Shown piece after piece: positions 1-7,928 of a DNA stretch of 17,887 bases. Location of the stretch: assembly GCA_004211235.1 (NCBI GenBank), contig SEEY01000014.1, positions 1 through 17,887 on the forward strand. Direction: 5' to 3'. Below the pieces are notes generated by a model. That model saw only the letters and a program-made list of their open reading frames with translations, did no database searches and was not told the origin of the DNA. Origin of the DNA: Rubrivivax sp. (GTDB lineage: Bacteria > Pseudomonadota > Gammaproteobacteria > Burkholderiales > Burkholderiaceae). The position numbers and the translations under genes were made by a program. Each line of letters opens with the position of its first letter. Within the stretch, counting starts at the first letter, position 1.

Positions 1-2036
1 TCTCCACGCTGACGGCCCGCGTGCACTTCGCCACGCCGCGCATCCCGGCGCCACCGGTCACCCCCGTGCCGGTACCGATGCCGACGCCGCCGCAGACGAC
101 ACCGGACCCGCGGTCGATGTTCTTCAGCTTCGTCTACAACTTCCGCGCGCTGCCCGAGCAGCCTGCGGCGGTGCGCCATGCTGACCTGCGACTGGGTCAT
201 TTCATGGAGAGCTACAGCAACCTCGGCAACGATCTCCATGCCAACCCGCGCGTGCACCTCGTCTCGCGCTGGCGCCTCGAGAAGAAGGACCCGGCCGCCG
301 CGCTGTCCGAGCCGGTGCAGCCCATCGTCTACTGGATGGACAAGAACATCCCGGCCAAATACCGCGAGTCCGTCAAGGCCGGCATCGTCGAGTGGAACAA
401 GGCCTTCGAGAAGATCGGCTTCAAGGATGCCGTCGTCGCCAAGCAGCAGCCCGACGACGCCGACTGGGACAACATGGATTCGACGCATGCGTCGATCCGC
501 TGGTTCACCGGCTCCGATGTCGGCTTCGCCATCGGCCCGAGCCACAAGGACCCGCGCACCGGCGAAATCCTGGACGCCGACATCGGCATGAGCGACGTCT
601 TCGGCCGCGGCACCCGCCGCCTGGCCGCTGATGACGTGCCGCCCAGCTCACAGGCCCAAGCGCATGACCACGCCTGGGCCGGCGAACGCGGCGGCCAGGC
701 CCTGGCCGACCAGCTCTGCACCTACATGGCCGACCAGGCCGGCGAGTTCGGCTTCACGCTCGACCTGCTGGCACTGCGGGACGGCCTGGACATGGACGGC
801 CCCGAGGCCGAGGCGCTGGCGCAGGCCGTCGTCAAGGACGTCGTCATGCACGAGGTCGGCCACACGCTCGGGCTGAAGCACAACTTCCGCTCGTCCACGA
901 CGGTCACCCAGGCCCAGCTCAGGGACAAGGCCTACACCGAGGCGCACGGCATCTCCAACTCGGTGATGGACTACAACGCCTACAACCTGCCGCTCAAGGG
1001 CGAGCCCCGGGCCAGCCTGACGAACACGACGCTGGGTGCCTACGACTACTGGGCCATCGAGTACGCCTACAAGCCGATCCCGGCCGAGCAGGAATCGGCG
1101 GAACTGGGCCGCATCGCCGCGCGCTCGACCGAGCCGCAGCTGGCCTACGGTGACGACTTCGACCAGGGCACGGGCGGCCCCTACGACGGCTTCGACCCTC
1201 GCAGCAATCAGCGCGACCTTGGCGACGACCCGCTCGCCTATGCCAAGAAGCGCCTGAAGCTCAGCCAGGAACTGTGGGAGCGCGTGCAGACGCGCAAGCC
1301 GCAGCCGGGCGAAGACCCGCTGCGCAACCGCCGCTCGGTGTCGGAGTCGTTCCGCCAGCTCGGCATGACGGCCAACAACATCAGCAAGTACGTGGGCGGC
1401 ATCTATGCCGAGCGCATCGTGCCGGGCGTCACGCCGGGCCAGGCCTTCACGCCGGTGGACAACGCCCAGCAGCGTGAGGCGCTGCGCTTCATTGCCACCG
1501 GCCTGCTGTCCAGCGACTCGTTCAGGTTCCGCCCCGAGTTCCTCGCCAACCAGTCGCTGGACTACAACGAGTGGGAGCGCGGCCTGCCGCTGTCCATCCC
1601 GGACGCGGTCGCCACCCTGCAGGGCCGCGTGCTGGATCGCCTGATGTCGCCGAACACGGCGCGCCGCCTGATCGACCAGGGCGCCTACCTGCCGGAGGCG
1701 CAACGCAAGGGCGCCGTCTCGCTGAGCGAGGTTTACGGCACGCTGCAGGGCGCCATCTTCAGCGAGCTCAAGACGGGTACAGACATCGACCGCATGCGCC
1801 GCAGCCTGCAACGTGAATACCTGCGCCGCCTGCAGGCGCAGCTGAACCGGGCCACCAACGGGGCGACGGTCTATGCCGACGCCTTCTCGATGGCCCGCTA
1901 CCACGCCAGCCAGCTCGCCACCTCGCTGCGCACAGCTTCCGCCAAGCCGGGCCTGTCCGTCGAGACCAAGGCTCACCTGGCCGAGACGCTGGACATGCTC
2001 AACTCGATGCTCAAGGCCACGCTGGTGCGCAGCTGA
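1..2036 (+). CDS. Zinc-dependent metalloprotease, DUF4953/DUF5117 type (5' end missing)
   Basis: This is the C-terminal part of a large zincin metalloprotease. The frame is open from the first full codon at position 3, so the gene starts upstream of the window; the GTG at 21 is not a credible start because family members are much longer. The zinc site HEVGHTLGLKHNF (HExxHxxGxxH, the metzincin pattern) is encoded at 849-887, and a Met-turn SVMDY lies at 960-974. Upstream, the stretch around VYWMDKNIP, then WNKAFEKIGF, then DADIGMSDVFGRG, is typical of the DUF5117/DUF4953 zinc protease family, which is usually secreted or periplasmic. The signal peptide and N-terminal domain cannot be seen here. 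The substrate is unknown. A strong terminator follows the stop by about 35 nt, so the gene probably ends its transcription unit. The family call is firm; the function beyond proteolysis is inference. Confidence 0.88.
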   Translation, partial: STLTARVHFATPRIPAPPVTPVPVPMPTPPQTTPDPRSMFFSFVYNFRALPEQPAAVRHADLRLGHFMESYSNLGNDLHANPRVHLVSRWRLEKKDPAAALSEPVQPIVYWMDKNIPAKYRESVKAGIVEWNKAFEKIGFKDAVVAKQQPDDADWDNMDSTHASIRWFTGSDVGFAIGPSHKDPRTGEILDADIGMSDVFGRGTRRLAADDVPPSSQAQAHDHAWAGERGGQALADQLCTYMADQAGEFGFTLDLLALRDGLDMDGPEAEALAQAVVKDVVMHEVGHTLGLKHNFRSSTTVTQAQLRDKAYTEAHGISNSVMDYNAYNLPLKGEPRASLTNTTLGAYDYWAIEYAYKPIPAEQESAELGRIAARSTEPQLAYGDDFDQGTGGPYDGFDPRSNQRDLGDDPLAYAKKRLKLSQELWERVQTRKPQPGEDPLRNRRSVSESFRQLGMTANNISKYVGGIYAERIVPGVTPGQAFTPVDNAQQREALRFIATGLLSSDSFRFRPEFLANQSLDYNEWERGLPLSIPDAVATLQGRVLDRLMSPNTARRLIDQGAYLPEAQRKGAVSLSEVYGTLQGAIFSELKTGTDIDRMRRSLQREYLRRLQAQLNRATNGATVYADAFSMARYHASQLATSLRTASAKPGLSVETKAHLAETLDMLNSMLKATLVRS

Positions 2037-2071
2037 TCTGGCCGCAGCACAGCCTGCCCTGCAGGCATCGG

Positions 2072-2099
2072 AAGGCCGGCCTTTGCGCCGGCCTTTTTT
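2072..2099 (+). terminator. Rho-independent terminator after the metalloprotease gene
   Basis: A perfect 9-bp stem (AAGGCCGGC at 2072-2080, GCCGGCCTT at 2087-2095) with a 6-nt loop runs into a run of six T (2094-2099). It lies 35 nt after the protease stop. On the opposite strand no T-rich stretch follows the hairpin, so it should not serve the DUF707 gene converging from the right. Confidence 0.85.
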
Positions 2100-2171
2100 C
2101 TTGCCGAAGGTTTGCGCACATGCGGCGTCGAGCCCTGCCGCCTTGCGCGTCACCGGCGACGCAGGGCCGTG

Positions 2172-3098
2172 TCACCCCGCCAGCGAGCCCGCCCCCGCCA
2201 GCGTCGTCGGCGCAGCCGTGGCCACTTCGGGCGCGGGCGTCTGCGGTGCGAGCGTGCCGCCGCGCTGCAGATGCATCGCCAGCTTGCGTGCCTCCAGCGC
2301 CTTCACCAGCGCCGCGTTGACGGCACCCGGCAGCGGCCAGCGGTAGCGGTGGCCTTGTGCCAGCGTGCGCATCGGCCCCCAGGGCGTGAAGGTGCGGTGC
2401 ACCCAGGCCAGCTCCTGCTTGGGGTCGATGCCCATGCCGAGCAACCGCTGGTAGAACGGCCCGCCGGTCACGTCCATCGGCTTGGTGTGCTGCATCTCGA
2501 CGTCGTCGACGATGGCGATGTTCTCGTCCGTGCCCGCCAGCAGGGACGACCACGCGTAGTCCATGCCCCAGGTGCAGCGCGTCAGGCCGAAGGTGGGCAG
2601 CAGGCGTTCGAGCATGGCCTGAGAGAAGCAGGGCGCCATCACCTCGACGAAGTTGACGCGCCGCACCAGGCAGGCCGGGTTGCGCAGGTTGATGACGTGG
2701 TTGCTGTGGCTGCCCAGCGCGATGGCCGGCTGCGCCAGCGCCAGTTGCTCGCGCTCGCAATGCTCGAAGAAGCGCGACACCGCGCCGGGCGAGAAGCTCA
2801 GGTCGTCGTCCAGCATCAGCACGTAGCGGTAGGGGCGCCGGGCCATCAGCATGTCATGCAGCAGGGAGTAGCCCTCGAACTTGTTCAGGCCGCCGGGCAG
2901 GTGCATCTCTGCCTCGGCGCCCGGGGCCTCATCGGCGGTTGCATCGCTCCACACGTTGATGCAGCAATCCCAATTGCGACCAGGGTCGTCGGCCAGCAGA
3001 CGCGGATGCAGGGACTGGCGGCCGGCGCGTACGAAGACAAGGTAGTCGCGCTGGGGCGTTGCCGGGGCGGTGGCGGAAAGGGCATGGTTGTCGTTCAT
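2172..3098 (-). CDS. DUF707 family protein, copy A (putative glycosyltransferase-like)
   Basis: The protein has 308 residues and no signal peptide or membrane segment. It carries the marks of the DUF707 family: an N-terminal beta strand then RQSLHPRLL (about 27-35), an acidic triad in VLMLDDDLSF (DDD 97-99) resembling the metal/nucleotide-sugar DXD site of GT-A glycosyltransferases, FVEVMAPCFS (150-159), TWGMDYAW (176-183) and HTKP (204-207). The last 25 or so residues are a low-complexity Ala/Pro/Thr tail. The ATG at 3098 has no clear Shine-Dalgarno sequence, but it fits the family N-terminus. The gene diverges from the MFS transporter gene across a 139-bp gap with a strong inverted repeat. 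A paralogue lies at 7035-7928. Family membership rests on motif memory; glycosyl transfer is inferred from the DDD motif and has not to my knowledge been shown biochemically for this family. Confidence 0.75.
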   Translation of the reverse strand: MNDNHALSATAPATPQRDYLVFVRAGRQSLHPRLLADDPGRNWDCCINVWSDATADEAPGAEAEMHLPGGLNKFEGYSLLHDMLMARRPYRYVLMLDDDLSFSPGAVSRFFEHCEREQLALAQPAIALGSHSNHVINLRNPACLVRRVNFVEVMAPCFSQAMLERLLPTFGLTRCTWGMDYAWSSLLAGTDENIAIVDDVEMQHTKPMDVTGGPFYQRLLGMGIDPKQELAWVHRTFTPWGPMRTLAQGHRYRWPLPGAVNAALVKALEARKLAMHLQRGGTLAPQTPAPEVATAAPTTLAGAGSLAG

Positions 3099-3130
3099 CG
3101 GTGAAGGCGGGAAGCTGGGTAGGCGCGGCG

Positions 3131-3181
3131 CGGCAAGCCGCGTGCCGCGCCGCTCACGGCACGCCGCTTGCCGGCTTGCCG
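3131..3181. repeat. Inverted repeat plus tandem half-site between DUF707-A and MFS genes
   Basis: Two 17-bp arms (3131-3147 and 3157-3173) are inverted copies matching at 16 of 17 positions around a 9-nt spacer. The outer octamer GCTTGCCG of the right arm is repeated directly at 3174-3181, giving three half-sites: CGGCAAGC at 3131 and GCTTGCCG at 3166 and 3174. There is no T run, so it is not an ordinary terminator. Its place in a divergent intergenic region suggests an operator, but a mobile palindromic repeat is also possible. Confidence 0.6.
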
Positions 3182-3237
3182 CCCGTGATGACGCAAGTGA
3201 CCCGACTCATCGGCTCGGCCGTTGCGGCCGCCCGGCG

Positions 3238-4734
3238 ATGAGCCTGCAGCCCAGCCCCGAGATCAGCGCGCCGGCGCTGGAAACCGGCAAGCGCGCGCTG
3301 GTGGCCGATGCCGCCTGGGCGAGCATGACCGGCGCGCTGTCGGGTGGTGTGGTGATGGTGGCCTTCGCGCTCGAACTGGGTGCGGGGCCGCGGGCCATCG
3401 GCCTGCTGGGCGCCATTCCCTTCATGGCGCAGGCGGCGCAGCTGCCGGCCATCTTTCTCGTCGAGCGCGTGCGCCGCCGCAAGCTCATCGGCATCCCCAT
3501 CCTGACGCTGGCGCGGCTGGTCATCCTGCTGCTGGCCGTGCTGCCCATGCTGCCCGGCTCGCAGCCGCGGCTGGCGCTGTTGCTGCTGGCCCAGGTGCTG
3601 ATCTGCACGCTGAGTTCGACGGCGTCCTGCGCCATCAACGCCTGGTTCCATCAACTGCTGTCGCCCTCGGAACTTGGCGTGTTCTTCTCGCGCCGGCTGC
3701 TGTGGGCCACCGGCGTGGCCTGCGTCTGCACGCTGGCCGCGGGCGCGCTGGTGGAGCATCCGCCGCTGGGTTCGCGCATGCTGGCCTTCTCGCTGTGCTT
3801 CGGGCTGGCCGGTATGGCGGGCCTGCTCAGTTCGGCCAGCCTCTACCGCTGCCCCGAGCCGGTGATGCAGGCCTGCGGCCCGGTGCGCCGCATGCGTGAC
3901 GAGTTGCGCGCGCCCTTCGCCGACCGGGGCTTTCGCAGCCTGCTGATCACGCTGATGAGCTGGAACCTCGCCAGCAACCTGGTGGCCCCTTTCCTGACCG
4001 TCTACCTGATGCAGCAACTCGGCTACGGCCTCGGCGAGGTCACCGCGTTGTGGGTCACCAGCCAGGTGGTGAATGCGGCGACGCTGTTGGCCTGGGGGCG
4101 CGTGTCGGACCGGTTGTCCAACAAGTCGGTGCTGGCCGTCGCCGTGCCGCTGTATTTCGCCTGCATGCTGGGCCTGGTGTTCGTGCCGGTCGGCGCGTCG
4201 CCGCCGCTGCAGCTCGGCTATCTGGCCTTGCTGCATGCCTTGATGGGCGTGGCCGGTGGCGGCATCGGCCTGGCCACCGGCAACCTCGGCATGAAGCTGG
4301 CACCGCGAGACCGCGGCACCGCCTACCTGGCCGCCATCGGCCTCGTCGCTGCGGTGTCCGGCGGTGTCGCCCCGCTGGCCGGCGGTGTGCTGGCGCAATG
4401 GTTCAGCGAACGCCACCTGGCCCTGCTGGTGCGCTGGGTGTCGCCGGTCAACACGCGCGAGGTCTCGGTGCTGAACTTCACGCACTGGGAGTTCCTGTTC
4501 GCGCTGGCGGCGCTGCTCGGCCTGTACGTGATGCATGCGGTTTCGCGCATCCACGAGGGCAGCGAGGGCAGGGAAGTGAGCGAGCGCCGCGTCATCCAGG
4601 AGCTGGGCCTGGAGGCGCTGCGCACGGTCAACCACATCTCGACGGTGGGCGGGCTGCTGGGCAGCGTCTTCCCGTTCGGCCGCCTGGCCGAGCGGCGCCG
4701 CAGCGCACGCACGCGGCAGGCGCCGACGGCCTGA
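3238..4734 (+). CDS. MFS transporter
   Basis: This is a 498-residue polytopic inner-membrane protein with about 12 hydrophobic segments. The MFS loop 2-3 signature appears as VERVRRRK (75-82) and recurs as WGRVSDRLSNK (286-296) at the start of the second half, as expected for the two-fold repeat of this superfamily. A charged cytoplasmic tail of about 60 residues follows the last helix. The frame is open back to 3070, but the ATG at 3238 is preferred because it sits directly before the natural N-terminus and clears the inverted repeat in the gap. The substrate cannot be read from the sequence. Its neighbours (DUF707, polyol-type dehydrogenase, HAD phosphatase) point to a sugar, polyol or glycan fragment, which is inference. 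It is divergent from DUF707-A and converges on the HAD gene with a 10-bp gap. Confidence 0.85.
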   Translation: MSLQPSPEISAPALETGKRALVADAAWASMTGALSGGVVMVAFALELGAGPRAIGLLGAIPFMAQAAQLPAIFLVERVRRRKLIGIPILTLARLVILLLAVLPMLPGSQPRLALLLLAQVLICTLSSTASCAINAWFHQLLSPSELGVFFSRRLLWATGVACVCTLAAGALVEHPPLGSRMLAFSLCFGLAGMAGLLSSASLYRCPEPVMQACGPVRRMRDELRAPFADRGFRSLLITLMSWNLASNLVAPFLTVYLMQQLGYGLGEVTALWVTSQVVNAATLLAWGRVSDRLSNKSVLAVAVPLYFACMLGLVFVPVGASPPLQLGYLALLHALMGVAGGGIGLATGNLGMKLAPRDRGTAYLAAIGLVAAVSGGVAPLAGGVLAQWFSERHLALLVRWVSPVNTREVSVLNFTHWEFLFALAALLGLYVMHAVSRIHEGSEGREVSERRVIQELGLEALRTVNHISTVGGLLGSVFPFGRLAERRRSARTRQAPTA

Positions 4735-4748
4735 GGCTGCGGCCTCAG
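4731..4748. terminator. Convergent hairpin containing both stop codons
   Basis: CTGAGGC (4731-4737) and GCCTCAG (4742-4748) form a perfect 7-bp stem with a 4-nt loop. The MFS stop (4732-4734) and the complement of the HAD stop (4745-4747) both lie inside the arms. There is no T tract on either side, so the terminator role is uncertain. It may instead block read-through or protect both 3' ends. Confidence 0.45.
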
Positions 4749-5455
4749 TGCGGGTGCGTGAACGCTGCGCGCGGGCTGCGTTCGGCCAGGCAGGGCAGTA
4801 TTTCGCGCAGCGAATCGACCACCATCAGCGCCACGGCGCGCATCTCTTCCGTGGCCGGCAGCAGGTCGGGCACCATCACCACGGGCATGCCGGCCGCCAC
4901 CGCGGCGCGCACGCCGTTGTAGGAATCCTCGAAGGCCAGACAGCGCTGCGGTGCGATGCCCAGCCGCTCGGCCGCCGCGAGGTAGAGGTCGGGATGCGGC
5001 TTGCCTCGCACGACATCGTCGCGCGTCAGCACGGCGTCCAGCCGCGTCAGCAGGTCCGACGCCGCGAGGTGGTGCTGCGCGCGGTGCCGGCCCGAGGAGG
5101 TGGCGACCGCCCGCGGCAGGCTCAGGCGGTCGAGCTCGTCGAGCAGCGCGCCGACCCCCGGCTTGCGGTGCAGGCGGCCGGCCGCCACCGCGGCCTCCAG
5201 AAGCCGCGTCGCGTCAGCAAAGAGGGCCTCGACCGGCGCATCGCTGCCGCAATGCCCGGCTACCAGCGCACGGCAGATGTCGGCTGGTACGCCGATCATC
5301 TGCCGCCGCAGGTCGGCCGGCATGTCCAGACCGAGCTCGTCGGCTGCAGCCTTCATCGCATCCAGCGCCAGCGTCTCGCTGTCCAGCAGCAGTCCGTCCA
5401 TGTCGAACACGACGGCCTCGAAGGCGGGCAGCCGCGAGCAGTCGATCAGCGGCAT
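4745..5455 (-). CDS. HAD superfamily (subfamily IA) phosphatase
   Basis: The protein has 236 residues and all four HAD motifs: FDMDG (nucleophile D18, general acid/base D20), TSS (119-121), K152 in GKPHPD, and the acidic pair E176/D177 in FEDSYNG. A helical cap domain is inserted after motif I (about residues 25-90). The pattern is that of beta-phosphoglucomutase/sugar-phosphate phosphatase relatives; soluble and cytoplasmic. Motif IV continues as NGVRAA, typical of this branch. The ATG at 5455 overlaps the end of the upstream dehydrogenase gene by 10 bp, so the two are almost certainly co-transcribed and translationally coupled. It is the last gene of the three-gene minus-strand operon. A sugar or polyol phosphate is the likely substrate, inferred from the neighbour; phosphoglycolate-type activity cannot be ruled out. 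Confidence 0.85.
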   Translation of the reverse strand: MPLIDCSRLPAFEAVVFDMDGLLLDSETLALDAMKAAADELGLDMPADLRRQMIGVPADICRALVAGHCGSDAPVEALFADATRLLEAAVAAGRLHRKPGVGALLDELDRLSLPRAVATSSGRHRAQHHLAASDLLTRLDAVLTRDDVVRGKPHPDLYLAAAERLGIAPQRCLAFEDSYNGVRAAVAAGMPVVMVPDLLPATEEMRAVALMVVDSLREILPCLAERSPRAAFTHPH

Positions 5456-7038
5456 GCCAGCAACTCCCCATTCAGCGCCGCGCGCGCCGTCGCCAGCGCG
5501 CCGCGGGACTGCAGCTGCCGCACGGCATCGCGCAGTCCGGCGACGAGCTGACCGTCCTGGGGCAGGTCGTCGCCGAAGACCTCGCGCAGGCCCATGAAGC
5601 CGTCCACCAGGCGGGCCGGGTCGGGCCCCGCCTCGTGGCCGATGCGACGCAGGCGGTCACGCAGCTGGTCGGCGCCGAGCAGCACGCTGCCCTGCGCGTC
5701 ATGGCCGCTGGCGCACCAGATCCACGCGGCCACCGCTAGCACGGTCCAGGGCGCGGGCCGGCCGTTCTGCAGGTGGCAGCGCAGGCCCGCCAGCAGACGC
5801 GTGGGCAGCTTGGCTGACGCGTTGCGGGCGACGCGTTCGAGCTGGTGGGCAATCCTCGGATTGCGCCAGCGTTCGATCAGCCGGTGGGCATAGGCCCGCG
5901 TGTCATGGCCGCTCGGCGGCAGCGTCGGTCGCTGCTCGTCGAGCAGCAGGTGTTGGACATAGGCACTCAGCGGCGGCTCCGCCATCACCTCGGCAACGGT
6001 GGCGCACCCTGCCAGCAGCCCCAGGCAGGCCAGCGCGAGGTGGCCGCCGTTGAGCATGCGCAGCTTGGACGCCTGCCACGGGCCGACGTCGTCGACAAAC
6101 TCCGCGCCGGCCGCCTCCCACAGCGGCCGCGGCCCGTGGAAATGCTCGATCACCCACTGGCTGAAGGGCTCGGTGCTCACGGGCACGGCGTCGACGAGGC
6201 CGGTCAGCGCCTCGGCGCCATGCAGGTCGGCGTGGGTCGACACCGGCACGATGCGGTCGACCACCGAGCTGGGGAACTGCACATGGCGCTCGATCCAGTC
6301 GGCGAGGCTGTCGTCCTGCAGCGCGGCCATGTCCAGGCAGACCTGGCGCAGCAGCCGGCCATTGCCCGCCAGGTTGTCACAGGAGATCAGCACGGGCGGC
6401 GGCAGGCCCGCCGCACGCCGCAGCGCCAGGCCGCGCACCAACAGGCCCGGCACGCTGCGCGGCCAGGGCCGGCGCAGGTCGTTGCGCACGTCGTCGTTCT
6501 CGAGGTCGAGCCGGCCGGTGGTGGGGTCGGCGCAGTAGCCCTGCTCGGTGACCGTCAGCGTCGTCAGGCGCAGCTGCGGGTCGAGCAGCACCTGCTGCAT
6601 CCGCGCCGCCTCCCATTGCGCATGAAGCGTCTCGCGCACGCTGCCCACCACCATCGCCCGCAGGCCTTGCCGGCCGCGCTCCAGCACGGTGTAGAGCCCC
6701 TGCTGCTGCCTGAGCGCCGGCAGCAGCCGGCCGGTGCGCAGGCTGGCCGCCACGATGCCCCAGGGCGGCAGGTGGCCGGCCGTCATCTCGGCCTCGATGG
6801 CGTGCTGCGTCATCACCGCCTGGTGGGCGCGGTGGAAGGCACCGCAGCCCAGGTGCAGGATGCCGGTGCGCAGCGCGGCGACCTTGAAGCGCGGCCGGGC
6901 GACGGCGCGGGGCAGTCGGGCGAGCAGCTCGGGCGTCAGGCGCGGCGCAGAGCGGTGTTCGGGTTGAAACCGGCCGGGCGAGGGCGGCGCATGCCGCAGC
7001 TCCGGTGCCGATTCCCAGGACGGCATCGTGATCATCAT
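5446..7038 (-). CDS. Mannitol dehydrogenase family oxidoreductase (long-chain polyol/uronate type)
   Basis: The protein has 530 residues in the PSLDR (polyol-specific long-chain dehydrogenase/reductase) family, which interconverts polyols and ketoses, or mannonate and fructuronate, with NAD(H). The N-terminal nucleotide-binding part shows ILHLGCGAFHRAHQA (60-74), TVTEQGYC (162-169) and ISCDNLAGNG (218-227). The C-terminal catalytic signature KLRMLNGGH gives K325, N330 and H333, with the spacing of the Lys/Asn/His triad of Pseudomonas mannitol 2-dehydrogenase. The N-terminus is about 50 residues longer than the core domain. Two adjacent ATG codons (7038, 7035) follow an AGGGAG Shine-Dalgarno; the first overlaps the DUF707-B stop as ATGA. 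The gene sits between DUF707-B and the HAD gene with overlaps on both sides. Which polyol is used is not determined; a mannonate oxidoreductase is the main alternative. Confidence 0.88.
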   Translation of the reverse strand: MMITMPSWESAPELRHAPPSPGRFQPEHRSAPRLTPELLARLPRAVARPRFKVAALRTGILHLGCGAFHRAHQAVMTQHAIEAEMTAGHLPPWGIVAASLRTGRLLPALRQQQGLYTVLERGRQGLRAMVVGSVRETLHAQWEAARMQQVLLDPQLRLTTLTVTEQGYCADPTTGRLDLENDDVRNDLRRPWPRSVPGLLVRGLALRRAAGLPPPVLISCDNLAGNGRLLRQVCLDMAALQDDSLADWIERHVQFPSSVVDRIVPVSTHADLHGAEALTGLVDAVPVSTEPFSQWVIEHFHGPRPLWEAAGAEFVDDVGPWQASKLRMLNGGHLALACLGLLAGCATVAEVMAEPPLSAYVQHLLLDEQRPTLPPSGHDTRAYAHRLIERWRNPRIAHQLERVARNASAKLPTRLLAGLRCHLQNGRPAPWTVLAVAAWIWCASGHDAQGSVLLGADQLRDRLRRIGHEAGPDPARLVDGFMGLREVFGDDLPQDGQLVAGLRDAVRQLQSRGALATARAALNGELLACR

Positions 7039-7928
7039 GCGGCTCCCTGCAGACCGAGGGCATCGCCCGGCATCGCGTGGCTGGGCGTGCCGGCCACCGG
7101 GTAGGCCGGCCAGCCGCCCGCGGGCGCCTGCGCCTGCACCATCCAGGGCAGCAGCGCCGGGTTGGCGGGCAGCAGGTATTGCCAGCCATCGACGAGCAGG
7201 GCCGTGAGCCCGGCTGGGTCCAGCGTCATCGGCTTGAGGTCGGGCCCCAGCGCCTCGAAGACGCGGTGCACCTGCTGGCAGTCGTGGCGCGCCAGCAGCG
7301 CGTCCGATTCGGCCAGCACGCGCTGCCCCAGCGCTGCATCGCGGAAAGCGCCAACGGGCCGCGTATGACGCACCGGCGTGGCGTCGATCACGCCGACGTT
7401 CTGGTAGCCCAGCAGCTTGGGCCAGACCGAGTCCAGGCCCCATCCCCAGCCGGTTGTGCTTTCCGAGAGGGTCGGCAGCAGTTGTCCCAGTGCCGCGCGG
7501 GAGAAGCAGGGCGCCATGATCTCGACGAAGCCGGTGCGGCGTGCCGTGCAGCGCCGGTTGCGCATGGTGCTGTAGTGGGCGTAGTAGGAGGTTTCGTCGA
7601 GGGCCGGCGCGCACAGGTCCCAGCCGAGCGTGGCGGCGGTGGCGAAGAAGCGGTCGATGTTGGGCGCATCGGTCAGCAGGTCATCGTCGGGCAGCCAGAT
7701 GTACTGGTAGCCGCGCCAGCCGTCCCAGCGGTTGAGCAGCTCGCGCAGGCCGGCCCACTTCGGTCCGACGATCACATCGCTGGTGCTGCAATCCTCACGT
7801 GCCGCAGCGGGCAAGGGCTCGAAGGGGCAGAGGTGCAGGTCCCAGCTGCGCATCCTTGCGCGGTCGAGCCAGCGTGGGTGCAGGGAGTTGCGGCCGACGC
7901 GGGCCACGATCAGGTGTTGTCTGCGCAT
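7035..7928 (-). CDS. DUF707 family protein, copy B (putative glycosyltransferase-like)
   Basis: The protein has 297 residues and shares the layout of DUF707 copy A: RNSLHPRWL (13-21), YIWLPDDDLL (DDD 81-83), FVEIMAPCFS (134-143), GWGLDSVWPKLL (162-173) and HTRPVG (188-193). It is closer than copy A to the family consensus as I recall it (WGLDxxWP, HTRPVG). No signal peptide or membrane segment is visible, so it is probably cytoplasmic. I chose the ATG at 7928, which aligns with the N-terminal strand of copy A; an in-frame TTG at 7937 would add three residues. Neither start has a good Shine-Dalgarno. It is the first gene of an operon in which the dehydrogenase start overlaps this stop (ATGA) and the HAD gene overlaps in turn. 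The function is not established; a sugar-handling role is inferred from the DDD motif and the operon. Confidence 0.75.
   Translation of the reverse strand: MRRQHLIVARVGRNSLHPRWLDRARMRSWDLHLCPFEPLPAAAREDCSTSDVIVGPKWAGLRELLNRWDGWRGYQYIWLPDDDLLTDAPNIDRFFATAATLGWDLCAPALDETSYYAHYSTMRNRRCTARRTGFVEIMAPCFSRAALGQLLPTLSESTTGWGWGLDSVWPKLLGYQNVGVIDATPVRHTRPVGAFRDAALGQRVLAESDALLARHDCQQVHRVFEALGPDLKPMTLDPAGLTALLVDGWQYLLPANPALLPWMVQAQAPAGGWPAYPVAGTPSHAMPGDALGLQGAA

Noticed and set aside
648..2153. Long open frame on the minus strand opposite the metalloprotease
   Set aside because: It mirrors the codon structure of the metalloprotease gene, has Arg/Ala/Gly-rich composition without any domain, and is expected in high-GC DNA.
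3154..4635. Gln/Arg/His-rich minus-strand open frame opposite the MFS gene
   Set aside because: Composition is that of an antisense shadow of a membrane protein gene.
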